From RGIG5612 sp963599255 (lineage in GTDB: Bacteria; Bacillota; Clostridia; Lachnospirales; Lachnospiraceae), in contig CAVBWS010000069.1 in the NCBI GenBank assembly GCA_963599255.1, forward strand, positions 1-6,612: 6,612 nt of DNA, read 5' to 3'. Positions within the stretch are counted from its first letter, which is position 1; each line of letters starts with the position of its first letter. Both the position numbers and the translations under genes were made by a program. Shown here in pieces: positions 1-5,914 of the stretch. The notes beneath the pieces were generated by a model, which saw nothing but the letters and a program-made list of their open reading frames with translations, did not search any database and had not been told where the DNA came from.

Positions 1-111
1 CTGATATTTGCGTAGTCGATGCCTAATTAATACAACTCACGTAATACAATGACTAGCTCTACCTTTCCTTTTTGTTGCAAAACCAGAGGGCACAGCACCC
101 CCATTGTGCTT

Positions 112-139
112 ATTGTAACACTTTCGAATGGTTTTTCAA
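112..139 (-). promoter_or_regulatory. Candidate leftward promoter for a gene outside the window
   Basis: Read on the minus strand there is a -35-like TTGAAA (134-139), a 16-base spacer and a -10-like TACAAT (112-117), each one mismatch from consensus. The TG one base before the -10 makes it an extended -10. It lies after the prs terminator, so it probably drives a separate transcript whose gene starts left of position 1. No start codon with a convincing Shine-Dalgarno is visible in the remaining 105 bases. Confidence 0.5.
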
Positions 140-201
140 TACATGGTTGTGTACATTTGCTAAATGCCGCTTCACCAGACTAACCACTTCCTTCATTATA
201 T

Positions 202-249
202 TAAAACAAGTGCAGCAAACAGAGAACAATCTCTATCAGCTGCACTTTT
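202..249 (-). terminator. Rho-independent terminator of the dnaD-dnaI-prs operon
   Basis: A perfect 9-bp stem (208-216 with 239-247) encloses a 4x4 internal loop and a second 5-bp stem (221-225 with 230-234) with a 4-base loop. On the minus strand the stem is followed by GTTTTAAT, a T-rich tail suited to intrinsic termination. It begins about 70 bases after the prs stop codon. On the plus strand the stem is followed by TTTT, so it may also work in the other direction, although no plus-strand gene is seen. Confidence 0.8.
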
Positions 250-315
250 ATAATACTATGAGCTGCTTATCGCACAGGCATTTGCCCGTAATAAGTAAGC
301 GACTTTTTTAAGATC

Positions 316-1497
316 CTACAGAGCCTTTCCTTCTTTATAGTTTTCAACTAATTCCTTCATTCTTGCTGTAGGAGTAAGCAGATCACTTATGGAAATGTCA
401 TGATTCAGTGTATCAATAAGATATGCAATGTATTTGCTCATATCTACGCTTACATAATATTCCCTGGCCAGAAGTTCAGGTGACTGATATACCAGATTTG
501 TGGTAAATATCTTATCGAACAAGCCTTCTTCGTATGCCTTATCGAACTTATCCATGCCATTTGTAAACAGACCGAAGGTTGAGAAGACGAATACTCTCTT
601 AGCACCGCGGTCCTTAAGGTCACGGGCCGTGTCTATCATGCTTCCGCCGGAGGAAATCATATCGTCTACAACGATAACATCCTTGCCATTTAAATCTGCT
701 CCCAGATATTCATGAGCCACGATAGGATTCATTCCGTCTATAACCGTTGAATAATCACGTCTCTTGTAGAACATACCCATGTTAATTCCCAGGACGCTGG
801 CAAAATATACAGACCTCTCAATAGCGCCCTCATCCGGTGAGATCATCATAAGATGGTCGGCATCAAATGTAATATCCGATACGCTTCTGCACAGCCACTT
901 AAGGAACTGATATGAGGCTCTTACGCTCTCAAATCCTGCCAGAGGTGCGCAGTTGATTACCCTCGGGTCATGTGCGTCAAATGTAATAACATTCTCTACG
1001 CCCATGGCATATAACTCCTGCAGACCCATGGCGCAGTCCAGAGACTCTCTTGATGTACGCTTATGCTGACGGCTCTCATATAAGAACGGCATGATGACAG
1101 ACACCCTCTTAGCCTTGCCTGCGATTGCGGCGATTATTCTCTTAAGATCCTGAAAATGGTCATCAGGTGACATATAGTTTTGTTTGCCGGCGATTTTGTA
1201 TGTGAGAGAATGGTTGCATACATCAACCATAATAAAGATGTCTTTGCCTCTTACAGAATCGTAGATAACTCCCTTCGCCTCTCCTGAACCGAATCTTGGA
1301 TTGGCTGCCCGGATAATATACGAATCCTTCTTGTAATCCGCAAGTCCGAGGCTTCCCTCGTACTCATTATGACGGTGTTTACGCCATGTCGATATGTATG
1401 AATCAACCTTATTACACATATCTACACAGCTAATGTGTGGGATAATTCCCAGATTGCCCACAGGCACAGTATTGATCGACAGATCTTCTCTCAGCAT
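316..1497 (-). CDS. prs: Ribose-phosphate pyrophosphokinase (PRPP synthetase), long form
   Basis: Makes phosphoribosyl pyrophosphate from ribose 5-phosphate and ATP in the cytoplasm, the precursor for purine, pyrimidine, NAD, histidine and tryptophan synthesis. Recognisable elements in the 393 residues are FGSGE followed by SVRGKD (about 69-85, the N-terminal ATP-site region), SRQHKR (142-147, matching the usual ARQDRK-type motif), FDAHD (173-177), SPDEGAIER (220-228), the KRR flexible catalytic loop (245-247) and the PRPP-binding loop VVDDMISSGG (276-285). The usual enzyme is about 310-320 residues; this one has a longer N-terminal part and C-terminal tail, and several signature residues vary, so its regulation may differ. 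The ATG follows the upstream gene's stop by one base, with GGAGG inside that gene's last codons, indicating translational coupling. It is the last gene before a strong terminator. Confidence 0.93.
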   Translation of the reverse strand: MLREDLSINTVPVGNLGIIPHISCVDMCNKVDSYISTWRKHRHNEYEGSLGLADYKKDSYIIRAANPRFGSGEAKGVIYDSVRGKDIFIMVDVCNHSLTYKIAGKQNYMSPDDHFQDLKRIIAAIAGKAKRVSVIMPFLYESRQHKRTSRESLDCAMGLQELYAMGVENVITFDAHDPRVINCAPLAGFESVRASYQFLKWLCRSVSDITFDADHLMMISPDEGAIERSVYFASVLGINMGMFYKRRDYSTVIDGMNPIVAHEYLGADLNGKDVIVVDDMISSGGSMIDTARDLKDRGAKRVFVFSTFGLFTNGMDKFDKAYEEGLFDKIFTTNLVYQSPELLAREYYVSVDMSKYIAYLIDTLNHDISISDLLTPTARMKELVENYKEGKAL

Positions 1498-1508
1498 TTC
1501 ATTCCTCC
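1495..1508 (-). promoter_or_regulatory. prs ribosome binding site embedded in the end of the upstream gene
   Basis: GGAGG at 1504-1508 lies in the last sense codons of the helicase-loader gene, whose TGA stop is at 1499-1501. The prs ATG (1495-1497) begins after one further base, and the Shine-Dalgarno to ATG spacing is 6 bases. A ribosome ending the upstream gene would stand on the prs start, so translation of the two is probably coupled. This spacing fixes the prs start. Confidence 0.8.
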
Positions 1509-2479
1509 AGTTTTTTTAATATCCTTATGTCCTTACCGAACAATTTTATTAATTTATATCTCTCCGCTATACGCGAATACACTCTCTCAGAATACACATC
1601 CTGGATCTCGACCAATGACAGATTGGTGGAGATAATGGTGTGCTTTTCTCTTAAAAGCCTTTCGTTAATACAATTGAAGAATGACGACTGGACGAAGCTG
1701 TTAGTATATTCTGTCCCCAGATCATCGATTATAAGCAGGTCACACGAAAGGAGCTCGTCTGCATCATTTTTTTTACTGCCAAATGCATCATCTGCAAGAA
1801 GGCTGAACAACTTGACAGCCGACAGGTATATTACATCATATCCCTGGTCCAGTACAGACTTGGCAATGCAATTGCACAAAAAAGTTTTGCCGGTTCCCGG
1901 CGGACCGCATATAAACATATTCTCAGTGCTGTCAGCAAAATCTCTTGTAAAATCAAGGGCTTCTCTTGCTGCTCTCTTGGCTGCCCCCAGCGGGCTGTCT
2001 CCCATGCCCTCTAGCTCAGGTATCCGAGTATCATCATAATATCTGAAGGTATATGTGGAGAAATTCTCCCTCTCCAGGATGTCCTTAACATTAGACTGAT
2101 CATATAAAATATCCGTTATCTTCGAACGAAGACACTGACACTTCTGGCTGCCTATAAATCCGGTATCCTTACATTCCTCACATTCATAATGAGGCTGCAG
2201 ATCATACTCGGAATATCCGGCTTCACTTAGCAGTTCATGTCGTCTTGCTATGAGTGCTGCCTTTTTCGTCTCATACTCAGACTTTTCTTTTTGCTCGCCT
2301 TTTATACGTGCTACAGCCAGATCAACGGACATCGCCGCGATCTGGCTGTTTATCTGTGATATTTCAGGAATCTGCATTTCGATTTTCTGTGTACGATAAA
2401 TGCACTCTCGCTTCGCAGCAAGTTGTTTCTCATCATACTCTCTTAACAACTGCTCATAAGCAGATCTTGAAATGCCCAC
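1499..2479 (-). CDS. dnaI: DnaI/DnaC-like replicative helicase loader, AAA+ ATPase
   Basis: A 326-residue AAA+ protein of the DnaC/DnaI/IstB group that would load the replicative helicase ring onto DNA at initiation or restart. The N-terminal third (about 1-85) is helical and charged, likely coiled coil and helicase-contacting. A zinc-binding cluster follows with cysteines 100, 103, 114 and 116. The ATPase domain has Walker A GPPGTGKT (192-199), Walker B LLIIDD (248-253), sensor-1 STN (284-286) and SRI (302-304), the usual arginine-finger area. It starts with GTG, supported by GAGGAG six bases upstream. It lies 14 bases after dnaD and one base before prs. The dnaD partner favours a helicase loader over a transposon IstB protein. 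The symbol dnaI is by analogy with Bacillus; annotators may call it dnaC or only ATP-binding protein. Confidence 0.88.
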   Translation of the reverse strand: MGISRSAYEQLLREYDEKQLAAKRECIYRTQKIEMQIPEISQINSQIAAMSVDLAVARIKGEQKEKSEYETKKAALIARRHELLSEAGYSEYDLQPHYECEECKDTGFIGSQKCQCLRSKITDILYDQSNVKDILERENFSTYTFRYYDDTRIPELEGMGDSPLGAAKRAAREALDFTRDFADSTENMFICGPPGTGKTFLCNCIAKSVLDQGYDVIYLSAVKLFSLLADDAFGSKKNDADELLSCDLLIIDDLGTEYTNSFVQSSFFNCINERLLREKHTIISTNLSLVEIQDVYSERVYSRIAERYKLIKLFGKDIRILKKLEE

Positions 2480-2491
2480 CTGTCACTCCTC
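2477..2491 (-). promoter_or_regulatory. Ribosome binding site that sets a GTG start for the helicase loader
   Basis: GAGGAG at 2486-2491 lies six bases before GTG (2477-2479) in the 14-base gap after the dnaD stop (2494-2496). The spacing is ideal and there is no ATG in this frame nearby, so GTG is the likely start. Confidence 0.75.
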
Positions 2492-2493
2492 GT

Positions 2494-3672
2494 TTATCTG
2501 TTAAATAATTGCCTTTCCAGTGCCTCATAATCATAACTGCGCTGCTGGAAATTGTTGAATTTGGTCTTCTTCGCTGCGCCGCAGGATGCTGCCTTCTTAG
2601 ATCTTGATGCCTTCTTCTGTGCTGCCTCTTCAAATGCCGCATCTGACTTCTGAATATCTTCCATATTCATGACTCCCTTAGCTCGCCAGCTCTGAAGTAT
2701 GGCATCTGTATATTCGAAGCTCGGCTGGTGCAGCTGATTCATGGTCCTGCTGCAGGCCTCTACTACAATATTTATATCAAAACCATAAGACAAAGTCCAC
2801 CTTGAAACATATTCTGTTTCGATTTTAGTCGGTTTTCTTCCGGAGAGACCGAAGGCCTTCATGACATCATAGCAGTCACCGGAATATATACCCGCCATGG
2901 TCTTGGCCGCATTAACGGTTTTTATACCATTTTCCGCCCAGTTGATGGCTGTCTTCTCTATGTACCGCATGTTGCGATGGTTCTTAGATACACAGTACTG
3001 AAACAGGTAATCTATCAGTTCCTCCGGGAAATGCAGGGAGTCATAAATATAAAATACCGTATCCATATCCTTGCTAGTAAGGGTTGTGCCCAGGTATTTC
3101 TCAGCGAAGAATTTGGTCTGGATGATATCTTCATTTTCAGAGAATGAATCGATCTCTTCCTTGGAATATTCTCTCTTGGCAGGAACCTGAGATGAAGTTT
3201 CTTCCGCGGCTTCCGTCTTATGCTCCGTTGCCTCGATCTGCTGCTTCTTGTTCTCCTCAAACTGAGCCTTCCTTGCAGCCTGCTTCTTAGGATCCGTCTG
3301 TCCCGGAATCGGAGCATCTGTAATACTAAATGCCTGACCGTCCGGCTCCTCCTGGCCTGCATTGTTAAATGCCTCCGGCACAGAAATAATATTAAGGGAT
3401 GTAAGGATATTCTCTTCATTAAAGGTGAGCTTCAGAAGGCCCTTCTTCTGCCAATACTTAAGCGCCCTTACCACATCCTTCTCTGTGTTATTGAAAACAT
3501 CCGCTATCTTGGAAACAGAGAGTTCAGATTGTCTCTCGCCTGCACATTTGATCAGGTAGATATATATCTTCACGAATTCGCCGGCAGCATACGGCATATA
3601 CTGCTCTATAAAGCAGTTAGATATGGTCGTATATTCGGAGAATCCCTCCTGTTTTAATGTGAAACTACTCAT
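2494..3672 (-). CDS. dnaD: DnaD-like replication initiation protein with two DnaD C-terminal domains
   Basis: A 392-residue protein of the DnaD/DnaB (Firmicutes) group, which remodels DNA at the origin or at stalled forks and helps bring in the helicase and its loader. Residues about 1-100 resemble the winged-helix DnaD N-terminal domain (LSVSKIADVFNNTEKDVVRAL). Residues about 105-175 are a charged, probably disordered Gln/Glu/Lys/Ala-rich linker. Two copies of the DnaD C-terminal motif follow: YIEKTAINWAENGIKT (237-252) and ILQSWRAKGVMNMEDI (325-340). The tail is lysine-rich and ends in FNNFQQRSYDYEALERQL (372-389), a motif I recall from other DnaD-like proteins. The ATG has GAGGGAG about nine bases upstream (3682-3688). 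It is first in the unit with the helicase loader and prs, and its upstream region carries DnaA-box-like repeats. Bacillus DnaD is shorter, with one C-terminal domain. Confidence 0.87.
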   Translation of the reverse strand: MSSFTLKQEGFSEYTTISNCFIEQYMPYAAGEFVKIYIYLIKCAGERQSELSVSKIADVFNNTEKDVVRALKYWQKKGLLKLTFNEENILTSLNIISVPEAFNNAGQEEPDGQAFSITDAPIPGQTDPKKQAARKAQFEENKKQQIEATEHKTEAAEETSSQVPAKREYSKEEIDSFSENEDIIQTKFFAEKYLGTTLTSKDMDTVFYIYDSLHFPEELIDYLFQYCVSKNHRNMRYIEKTAINWAENGIKTVNAAKTMAGIYSGDCYDVMKAFGLSGRKPTKIETEYVSRWTLSYGFDINIVVEACSRTMNQLHQPSFEYTDAILQSWRAKGVMNMEDIQKSDAAFEEAAQKKASRSKKAASCGAAKKTKFNNFQQRSYDYEALERQLFNR

Positions 3673-3717
3673 CTGATCAAACTCCCTCTTACCTTCGGAG
3701 CGGCATATGTAATACAG

Positions 3718-3755
3718 CCGCTGTCTCTCGAAGCACGGCTAATATATCACAGCGG
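3718..3755. repeat. Inverted repeat spanning the dnaD promoter
   Basis: CCGCTGT (3718-3724) and ACAGCGG (3749-3755) are exact inverted 7-mers whose centres are 31 bases apart, close to three helical turns. They bracket the -10 element (3741-3746) and the expected transcription start of the dnaD operon, so they could be a repressor site. The distance is also compatible with a weak hairpin in the first part of the transcript. A chance match cannot be excluded. Confidence 0.4.
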
Positions 3756-3769
3756 TTGGCATTTGAAAA
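3741..3769 (-). promoter_or_regulatory. Promoter of the dnaD-dnaI-prs operon
   Basis: On the minus strand a -35-like TTTTCA (3764-3769) is followed after 17 bases by TATATT (3741-3746), with a TG one base upstream forming an extended -10. The start of transcription would be near 3734, leaving a leader of about 60 bases before the dnaD ATG. The DnaA-box-like repeats at 3816-3842 end about 47 bases upstream of the -35, a position fitting an activator or titration site more than direct promoter blockage. Confidence 0.55.
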
Positions 3770-3815
3770 GCACAAAAAAGTACCGGAAAATCCATAAATC
3801 CCTTATCCGTTGATA

Positions 3816-3842
3816 TGTGGAAAGTGTGGATTTTGTGGATAA
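3816..3842 (-). promoter_or_regulatory. Three contiguous DnaA-box-like 9-mers upstream of dnaD
   Basis: Three 9-mers stand head to tail without spacers: TGTGGAAAG (3816-3824), TGTGGATTT (3825-3833) and TGTGGATAA (3834-3842). Read on the minus strand the last is the perfect consensus DnaA box TTATCCACA; the other two each differ from it at two positions. A further partial match, TTATCCGTT, lies at 3803-3811 on the plus strand. The cluster precedes the promoter of an operon for replication proteins. Confidence 0.6.
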
Positions 3843-3863
3843 AAAACCACTTGACAGGAAATC

Positions 3864-3894
3864 AAAAATGCCGCCTTCGAAAAGCGGCATTTTT
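3864..3894 (-). terminator. Rho-independent terminator of murC
   Basis: An 11-bp perfect stem (3864-3874 with 3884-3894) with core TGCCGC/GCGGCA, a 9-base loop, and A-run/T-run ends. On the minus strand the stem ends in TTTTT. It lies about 85 bases after the murC stop and before the dnaD promoter, so it separates murC transcription from the dnaD operon. On the plus strand it also ends in TTTTT, so it could act in both directions. Confidence 0.85.
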
Positions 3895-3961
3895 AAAACA
3901 TTTTTTATATTTGATTGCATTTTTGAAATACATTTTTCCTGCGTTGATTTTGCAAAAATTT
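3895..3961. other. AT-rich segment between two DnaA-box groups
   Basis: About 67 bases with roughly 21 percent G+C by hand count, made of T-runs and A-runs, lying between the murC terminator and the second DnaA-box-like pair at 3962-3979. No gene is seen. AT-rich DNA next to DnaA boxes is the layout of a DNA-unwinding element, but an intergenic 3' region may be AT-rich for other reasons. Confidence 0.4.
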
Positions 3962-3979
3962 TGTGGATAGTGTGGACAA
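3962..3979 (-). promoter_or_regulatory. Pair of contiguous DnaA-box-like 9-mers at the murC stop codon
   Basis: TGTGGATAG (3962-3970) and TGTGGACAA (3971-3979) are adjacent, with the same orientation and 9-base register as the group at 3816-3842. On the minus strand they read CTATCCACA and TTGTCCACA, each one mismatch from the consensus TTATCCACA. The pair ends exactly where the murC stop codon begins (3980). Confidence 0.55.
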
Positions 3980-5359
3980 CTATTTGCCGAGCAGGGAATC
4001 GCCTATTAATACAACATCTCCCGCGCCCATAGTTATAAACACATCTCCGCTCTGACAATTTTCCAGTAAAAAATTTTCTATTTCATCAAATGTCGGAAAA
4101 TAATGGCACTCCGTGCCTCTCTCCTCTATGAGCTTCTGAATATCCCTGGACGAAACTCCGTGGATATTCTTCTCTCTGGCAGCATAGATGTCGGCTAATA
4201 TAACCGCATCTGCCTGGGACAGTTTGTCTGCAAAATCCGACATAAATGCCTCTGTCCTGCTGTATGTATGAGGCTGAAAAACAACCCACAGCTTCTTGTG
4301 TGGGATATTAAGTGCTGCCTTAAGAGTTGCATCTATTTCATCCGGATGGTGGGCATAATCGTCTATAACGGTTACTCCGCCTATCTGTCCCTTGTATTGA
4401 AATCTCCTATCTACTCCTGTGAAGCGGCTGATGGACTCGGCTGCAGATGAAGCATCCACATTAACGGCTGCAGCTGCGGCTGCGGCTGCCAGAGCATTGC
4501 AGATATTGTGCTCGCCCGGAACCTTCAGCTCAATGTGTGCTGCCTTCTGACCGTTTACATACATGTCGAACCTGGCACATGCCAGCTCGTTATATGTAAT
4601 ATTCTTCGCGCAATAATCCGCTCCTTCATCAAGTCCGAAGGTAACAACCCTGCAGTCCAGTCCTTCTGTGAAATATTCAAGATTATCTATTGAATGATTG
4701 ATTACCAGGGTGCCCTGAGCCGGAAGCAGGTGTGCGAATTGTCTGAAGCTGTGTCTGATGTCTGCCAGATCCTTGAAGAAATCCATGTGATCTTCCTTAA
4801 CATTCAGGATGACTGCAACAGTCGGGAAGAATGACAGGAAGCTGTTGGTGTACTCACAAGCTTCTGTCAGGAAATTACCTGATGCGCCGATCCGAGTATT
4901 GCCGCCGATGGCGGGAAGAATTCCGCCTACCATGATGGTAGGGTCGGTATCGGCATCAAGGAGCACCTCCGACAGCATCGATGTGGTGGTCGTCTTGCCG
5001 TGGGTTCCTGACACGCAGATGGCTGTCTCATAATTCTTCATCAGCTGACCCAGGAAGTCTGCTCTGGTGACACATTCGATTCCTAATTCCTGTGCTCTCT
5101 TTAATTCCGGATTTTCCTTATTTATAGCTGCCGTGTATACGACCATCCTGATATCCGGTGTAATGTTGTCTGATGACTGTCCTATGGAGATGACTGCGCC
5201 TTCTTCGCGCAACTGTCTTGTAAGTGCTGATTCCTTGGAATCAGAGCCTGATACCTCGAAGCCTCTGCTTAAAAGTATCTGCGCCAGGGCGCTCATACTG
5301 ATTCCGCCGATTCCGATGAAGTGGATCTTCTGTTTCTTATTAAAATCTATTGTATGCAT
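3980..5359 (-). CDS. murC: UDP-N-acetylmuramate--L-alanine ligase
   Basis: A cytoplasmic Mur ligase that adds L-alanine to UDP-MurNAc using ATP, the first amino-acid step of peptidoglycan precursor synthesis. The 459 residues are full length for the family. The N-terminal nucleotide-sugar domain has GIGGISMS (16-23). The central ATPase domain has the P-loop GTHGKTTT (118-125), EACEY (166-170) and NVKEDHMDFF (186-195). The linker carries GEHNICNALAA (282-292). The C-terminal domain has FTGVDRRFQ (313-321), DDYAHHPDEI (333-342) and FQPHTYSRT (361-369). I chose the ATG at 5359 because AGAGG sits seven bases upstream; an in-frame GTG at 5380 would add seven residues but has a badly placed ribosome site. 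An eight-alanine run (291-298) is encoded by alternating GCA and GCC/GCT codons. A terminator separates it from dnaD. Confidence 0.96.
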   Translation of the reverse strand: MHTIDFNKKQKIHFIGIGGISMSALAQILLSRGFEVSGSDSKESALTRQLREEGAVISIGQSSDNITPDIRMVVYTAAINKENPELKRAQELGIECVTRADFLGQLMKNYETAICVSGTHGKTTTTSMLSEVLLDADTDPTIMVGGILPAIGGNTRIGASGNFLTEACEYTNSFLSFFPTVAVILNVKEDHMDFFKDLADIRHSFRQFAHLLPAQGTLVINHSIDNLEYFTEGLDCRVVTFGLDEGADYCAKNITYNELACARFDMYVNGQKAAHIELKVPGEHNICNALAAAAAAAAVNVDASSAAESISRFTGVDRRFQYKGQIGGVTVIDDYAHHPDEIDATLKAALNIPHKKLWVVFQPHTYSRTEAFMSDFADKLSQADAVILADIYAAREKNIHGVSSRDIQKLIEERGTECHYFPTFDEIENFLLENCQSGDVFITMGAGDVVLIGDSLLGK

Positions 5360-5386
5360 AAGTATGCCTCTTTCTAACACCTCTAA

Positions 5387-5409
5387 GCGAGCCCGGAATC
5401 CGGTCTCGC
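5387..5409 (-). promoter_or_regulatory. GC-rich hairpin in the murC leader
   Basis: GCGAG (5387-5391) and CTCGC (5405-5409) pair, and CCGG (5393-5396) pairs with CCGG (5400-5403), with one internal mismatch and a 3-base loop. The hairpin lies between the presumed murC promoter and its ribosome binding site. On the minus strand it is not followed by a T-run, so it is not a standard terminator. It could stabilise the transcript, bind a regulator as an imperfect palindrome in DNA, or be a dispersed palindromic repeat. Confidence 0.5.
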
Positions 5410-5422
5410 CCCAATGCAGAAT

Positions 5423-5452
5423 ACCTTACACCAATATAATAAGAACTGTCAA
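5423..5452 (-). promoter_or_regulatory. Candidate murC promoter overlapping the stop of the upstream Rpn fragment
   Basis: On the minus strand a perfect -35 TTGACA (5447-5452) is followed after 18 bases by TAAGGT (5423-5428), a weak -10. The TGA of TTGACA is the stop codon of the truncated Rpn copy. Transcription would start near 5416, just upstream of the leader hairpin. The poor -10 makes this moderate; murC could also receive read-through from the Rpn genes because no terminator lies between them. Confidence 0.4.
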
Positions 5453-5622
5453 GCCAGAACAGGCTCGTTTTCGTTGATAATTCTCTCTATTTCTTCAACG
5501 CTCATTTTCGATATCGATGAAATCAGTTCTAAAGAGAGATCATTTTCATACATACTCAAGATCATTCTCTGCGTAGCTTTTTCTGCGCCTCTCTCTTCAA
5601 TTCCATCACTCAGATTACACAT
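5449..5622 (-). CDS. Possible internally initiated 57-residue C-terminal Rpn product (copy 1)
   Basis: The frame from ATG 5622 to the TGA at 5449 encodes 57 residues beginning MCNLSDGIEER. AGAGGAGG (5631-5638) precedes the ATG with an 8-base spacing from AGGAGG, the best Shine-Dalgarno in this gene region. The product would be helical, with a two-helix HTH-like C-terminus. In Escherichia coli Rpn proteins a small C-terminal product made from an internal start (RpnS) is reported to counter the nuclease. By analogy this could be a free-standing inhibitor, but the family branch differs and translation is not shown. The Shine-Dalgarno could also be a chance result of the REEV codons. Confidence 0.4.
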   Translation of the reverse strand: MCNLSDGIEERGAEKATQRMILSMYENDLSLELISSISKMSVEEIERIINENEPVLA

Positions 5623-5841
5623 TGTCGTGACCTCCTCTCGTAATTCCCTGTTAACCGGAATATTGTATTCTCGCTCTAGAATCTCTAATTTTTCTTGTTC
5701 TTTCAGCCTGTCAGAAAGCAGTGTTCCTATCAGGCGGTGCAGCTCATAATTCTCGTCGCGCTCCGGAATGTCATTCGTAACTCCTACCATCACGATGTTC
5801 AGAAGATCCAGATTGCCTTTCCAGTCGTGCAGCTTCAACAT
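5449..5841 (-). CDS. Truncated Rpn-family (PD-(D/E)XK nuclease) copy, C-terminal part only
   Basis: A 130-residue open frame matching the C-terminal part of the neighbouring Rpn-family gene (5926-6612); the two agree at nearly every position over the first 80 or so residues. The nuclease domain with its D...ExQ residues is absent. Homology continues in frame upstream of the ATG to about 5862 (reading VHLTKDE) and then stops; the frame meets a TGA at 5884-5886, so this is not a full gene broken by one mutation. The ATG at 5841 has no good ribosome site, whereas AGGAGG at 5631-5636 lies eight bases before an internal ATG at 5622. The last 50 residues include an HTH-like stretch (LSLELISSISKMSVEEIERII). 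It may be a decaying remnant of a duplication or a source of a small C-terminal product. No terminator separates it from murC. Confidence 0.65.
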   Translation of the reverse strand: MLKLHDWKGNLDLLNIVMVGVTNDIPERDENYELHRLIGTLLSDRLKEQEKLEILEREYNIPVNRELREEVTTMCNLSDGIEERGAEKATQRMILSMYENDLSLELISSISKMSVEEIERIINENEPVLA

Positions 5842-5859
5842 CTCATCTTTCGTCAGATG
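5594..5859. repeat. Direct repeat, unit 1 (Rpn core)
   Basis: This segment matches 6071-6336 in direct orientation with a constant 477-base offset and no gaps. Bases 5594-5707 are identical to 6071-6184 (114 bases); from 5708 to 5841 I count about a dozen substitutions. On the 3' side of the genes (below 5594) similarity falls sharply and a 12-base length difference appears. Confidence 0.9.
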
Positions 5860-5885
5860 AACGAAGCATCGGCAAGCCTTCCATC

Positions 5886-5914
5886 ATAACATTAAACTGA
5901 TTTGCTCTTGTCAT
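5886..5914 (-). promoter_or_regulatory. Weak candidate promoter between the two Rpn copies
   Basis: On the minus strand ATGACA (5909-5914) and TGTTAT (5886-5891) are separated by 17 bases, with five and four matches to consensus. It would give the truncated copy its own transcript. There is no supporting evidence beyond the match and the position just before the start of homology. Confidence 0.25.

Larger units (their letters stand above)
1..315. other. Non-coding region downstream of prs
   Basis: I see no convincing gene here. The only longer open frame (72-311, plus strand) has no good ribosome binding site, a composition unlike a protein, and crosses the prs terminator. The region holds an imperfect hairpin at about 266-295 (CTTAT/ATAAG outer stem plus a GC-rich inner stem with a mismatch), the strong bidirectional-looking terminator at 208-247, and a candidate leftward promoter at 112-139. 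Bases 1-105 would be the leader of a gene beginning beyond the left edge. No tRNA-like fold was recognised by eye. Confidence 0.6.

Noticed and set aside
72..311. 79-residue plus-strand open frame
   Set aside because: No ribosome site, no recognisable protein features, and it runs across the hairpin terminator of the prs operon.
1527..2039. 170-residue plus-strand open frame
   Set aside because: It lies wholly opposite the helicase-loader gene, whose motifs are clear; it is an antisense shadow.
3816..3979. The chromosomal origin oriC
   Set aside because: DnaA boxes and AT-rich DNA are present, but dnaA, dnaN and rpmH are not nearby and only five boxes are seen; a regulatory or titration site is more likely.
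3747..4058. 103-residue minus-strand open frame across the murC-dnaD gap
   Set aside because: It overlaps the end of murC in another frame and passes through the terminator, the AT-rich segment and the DnaA-box groups; it has no family-like sequence.
5360..5380. GTG start for murC at 5380, giving 466 residues
   Set aside because: The ATG at 5359 has AGAGG seven bases upstream and gives the usual MurC N-terminus; the GTG has its purine-rich sequence directly against the codon.
5067..5749. Plus-strand frames opposite murC and the Rpn copies
   Set aside because: They are antisense to well-supported genes, and the Rpn-opposite frames recur in both copies only because the DNA is repeated.
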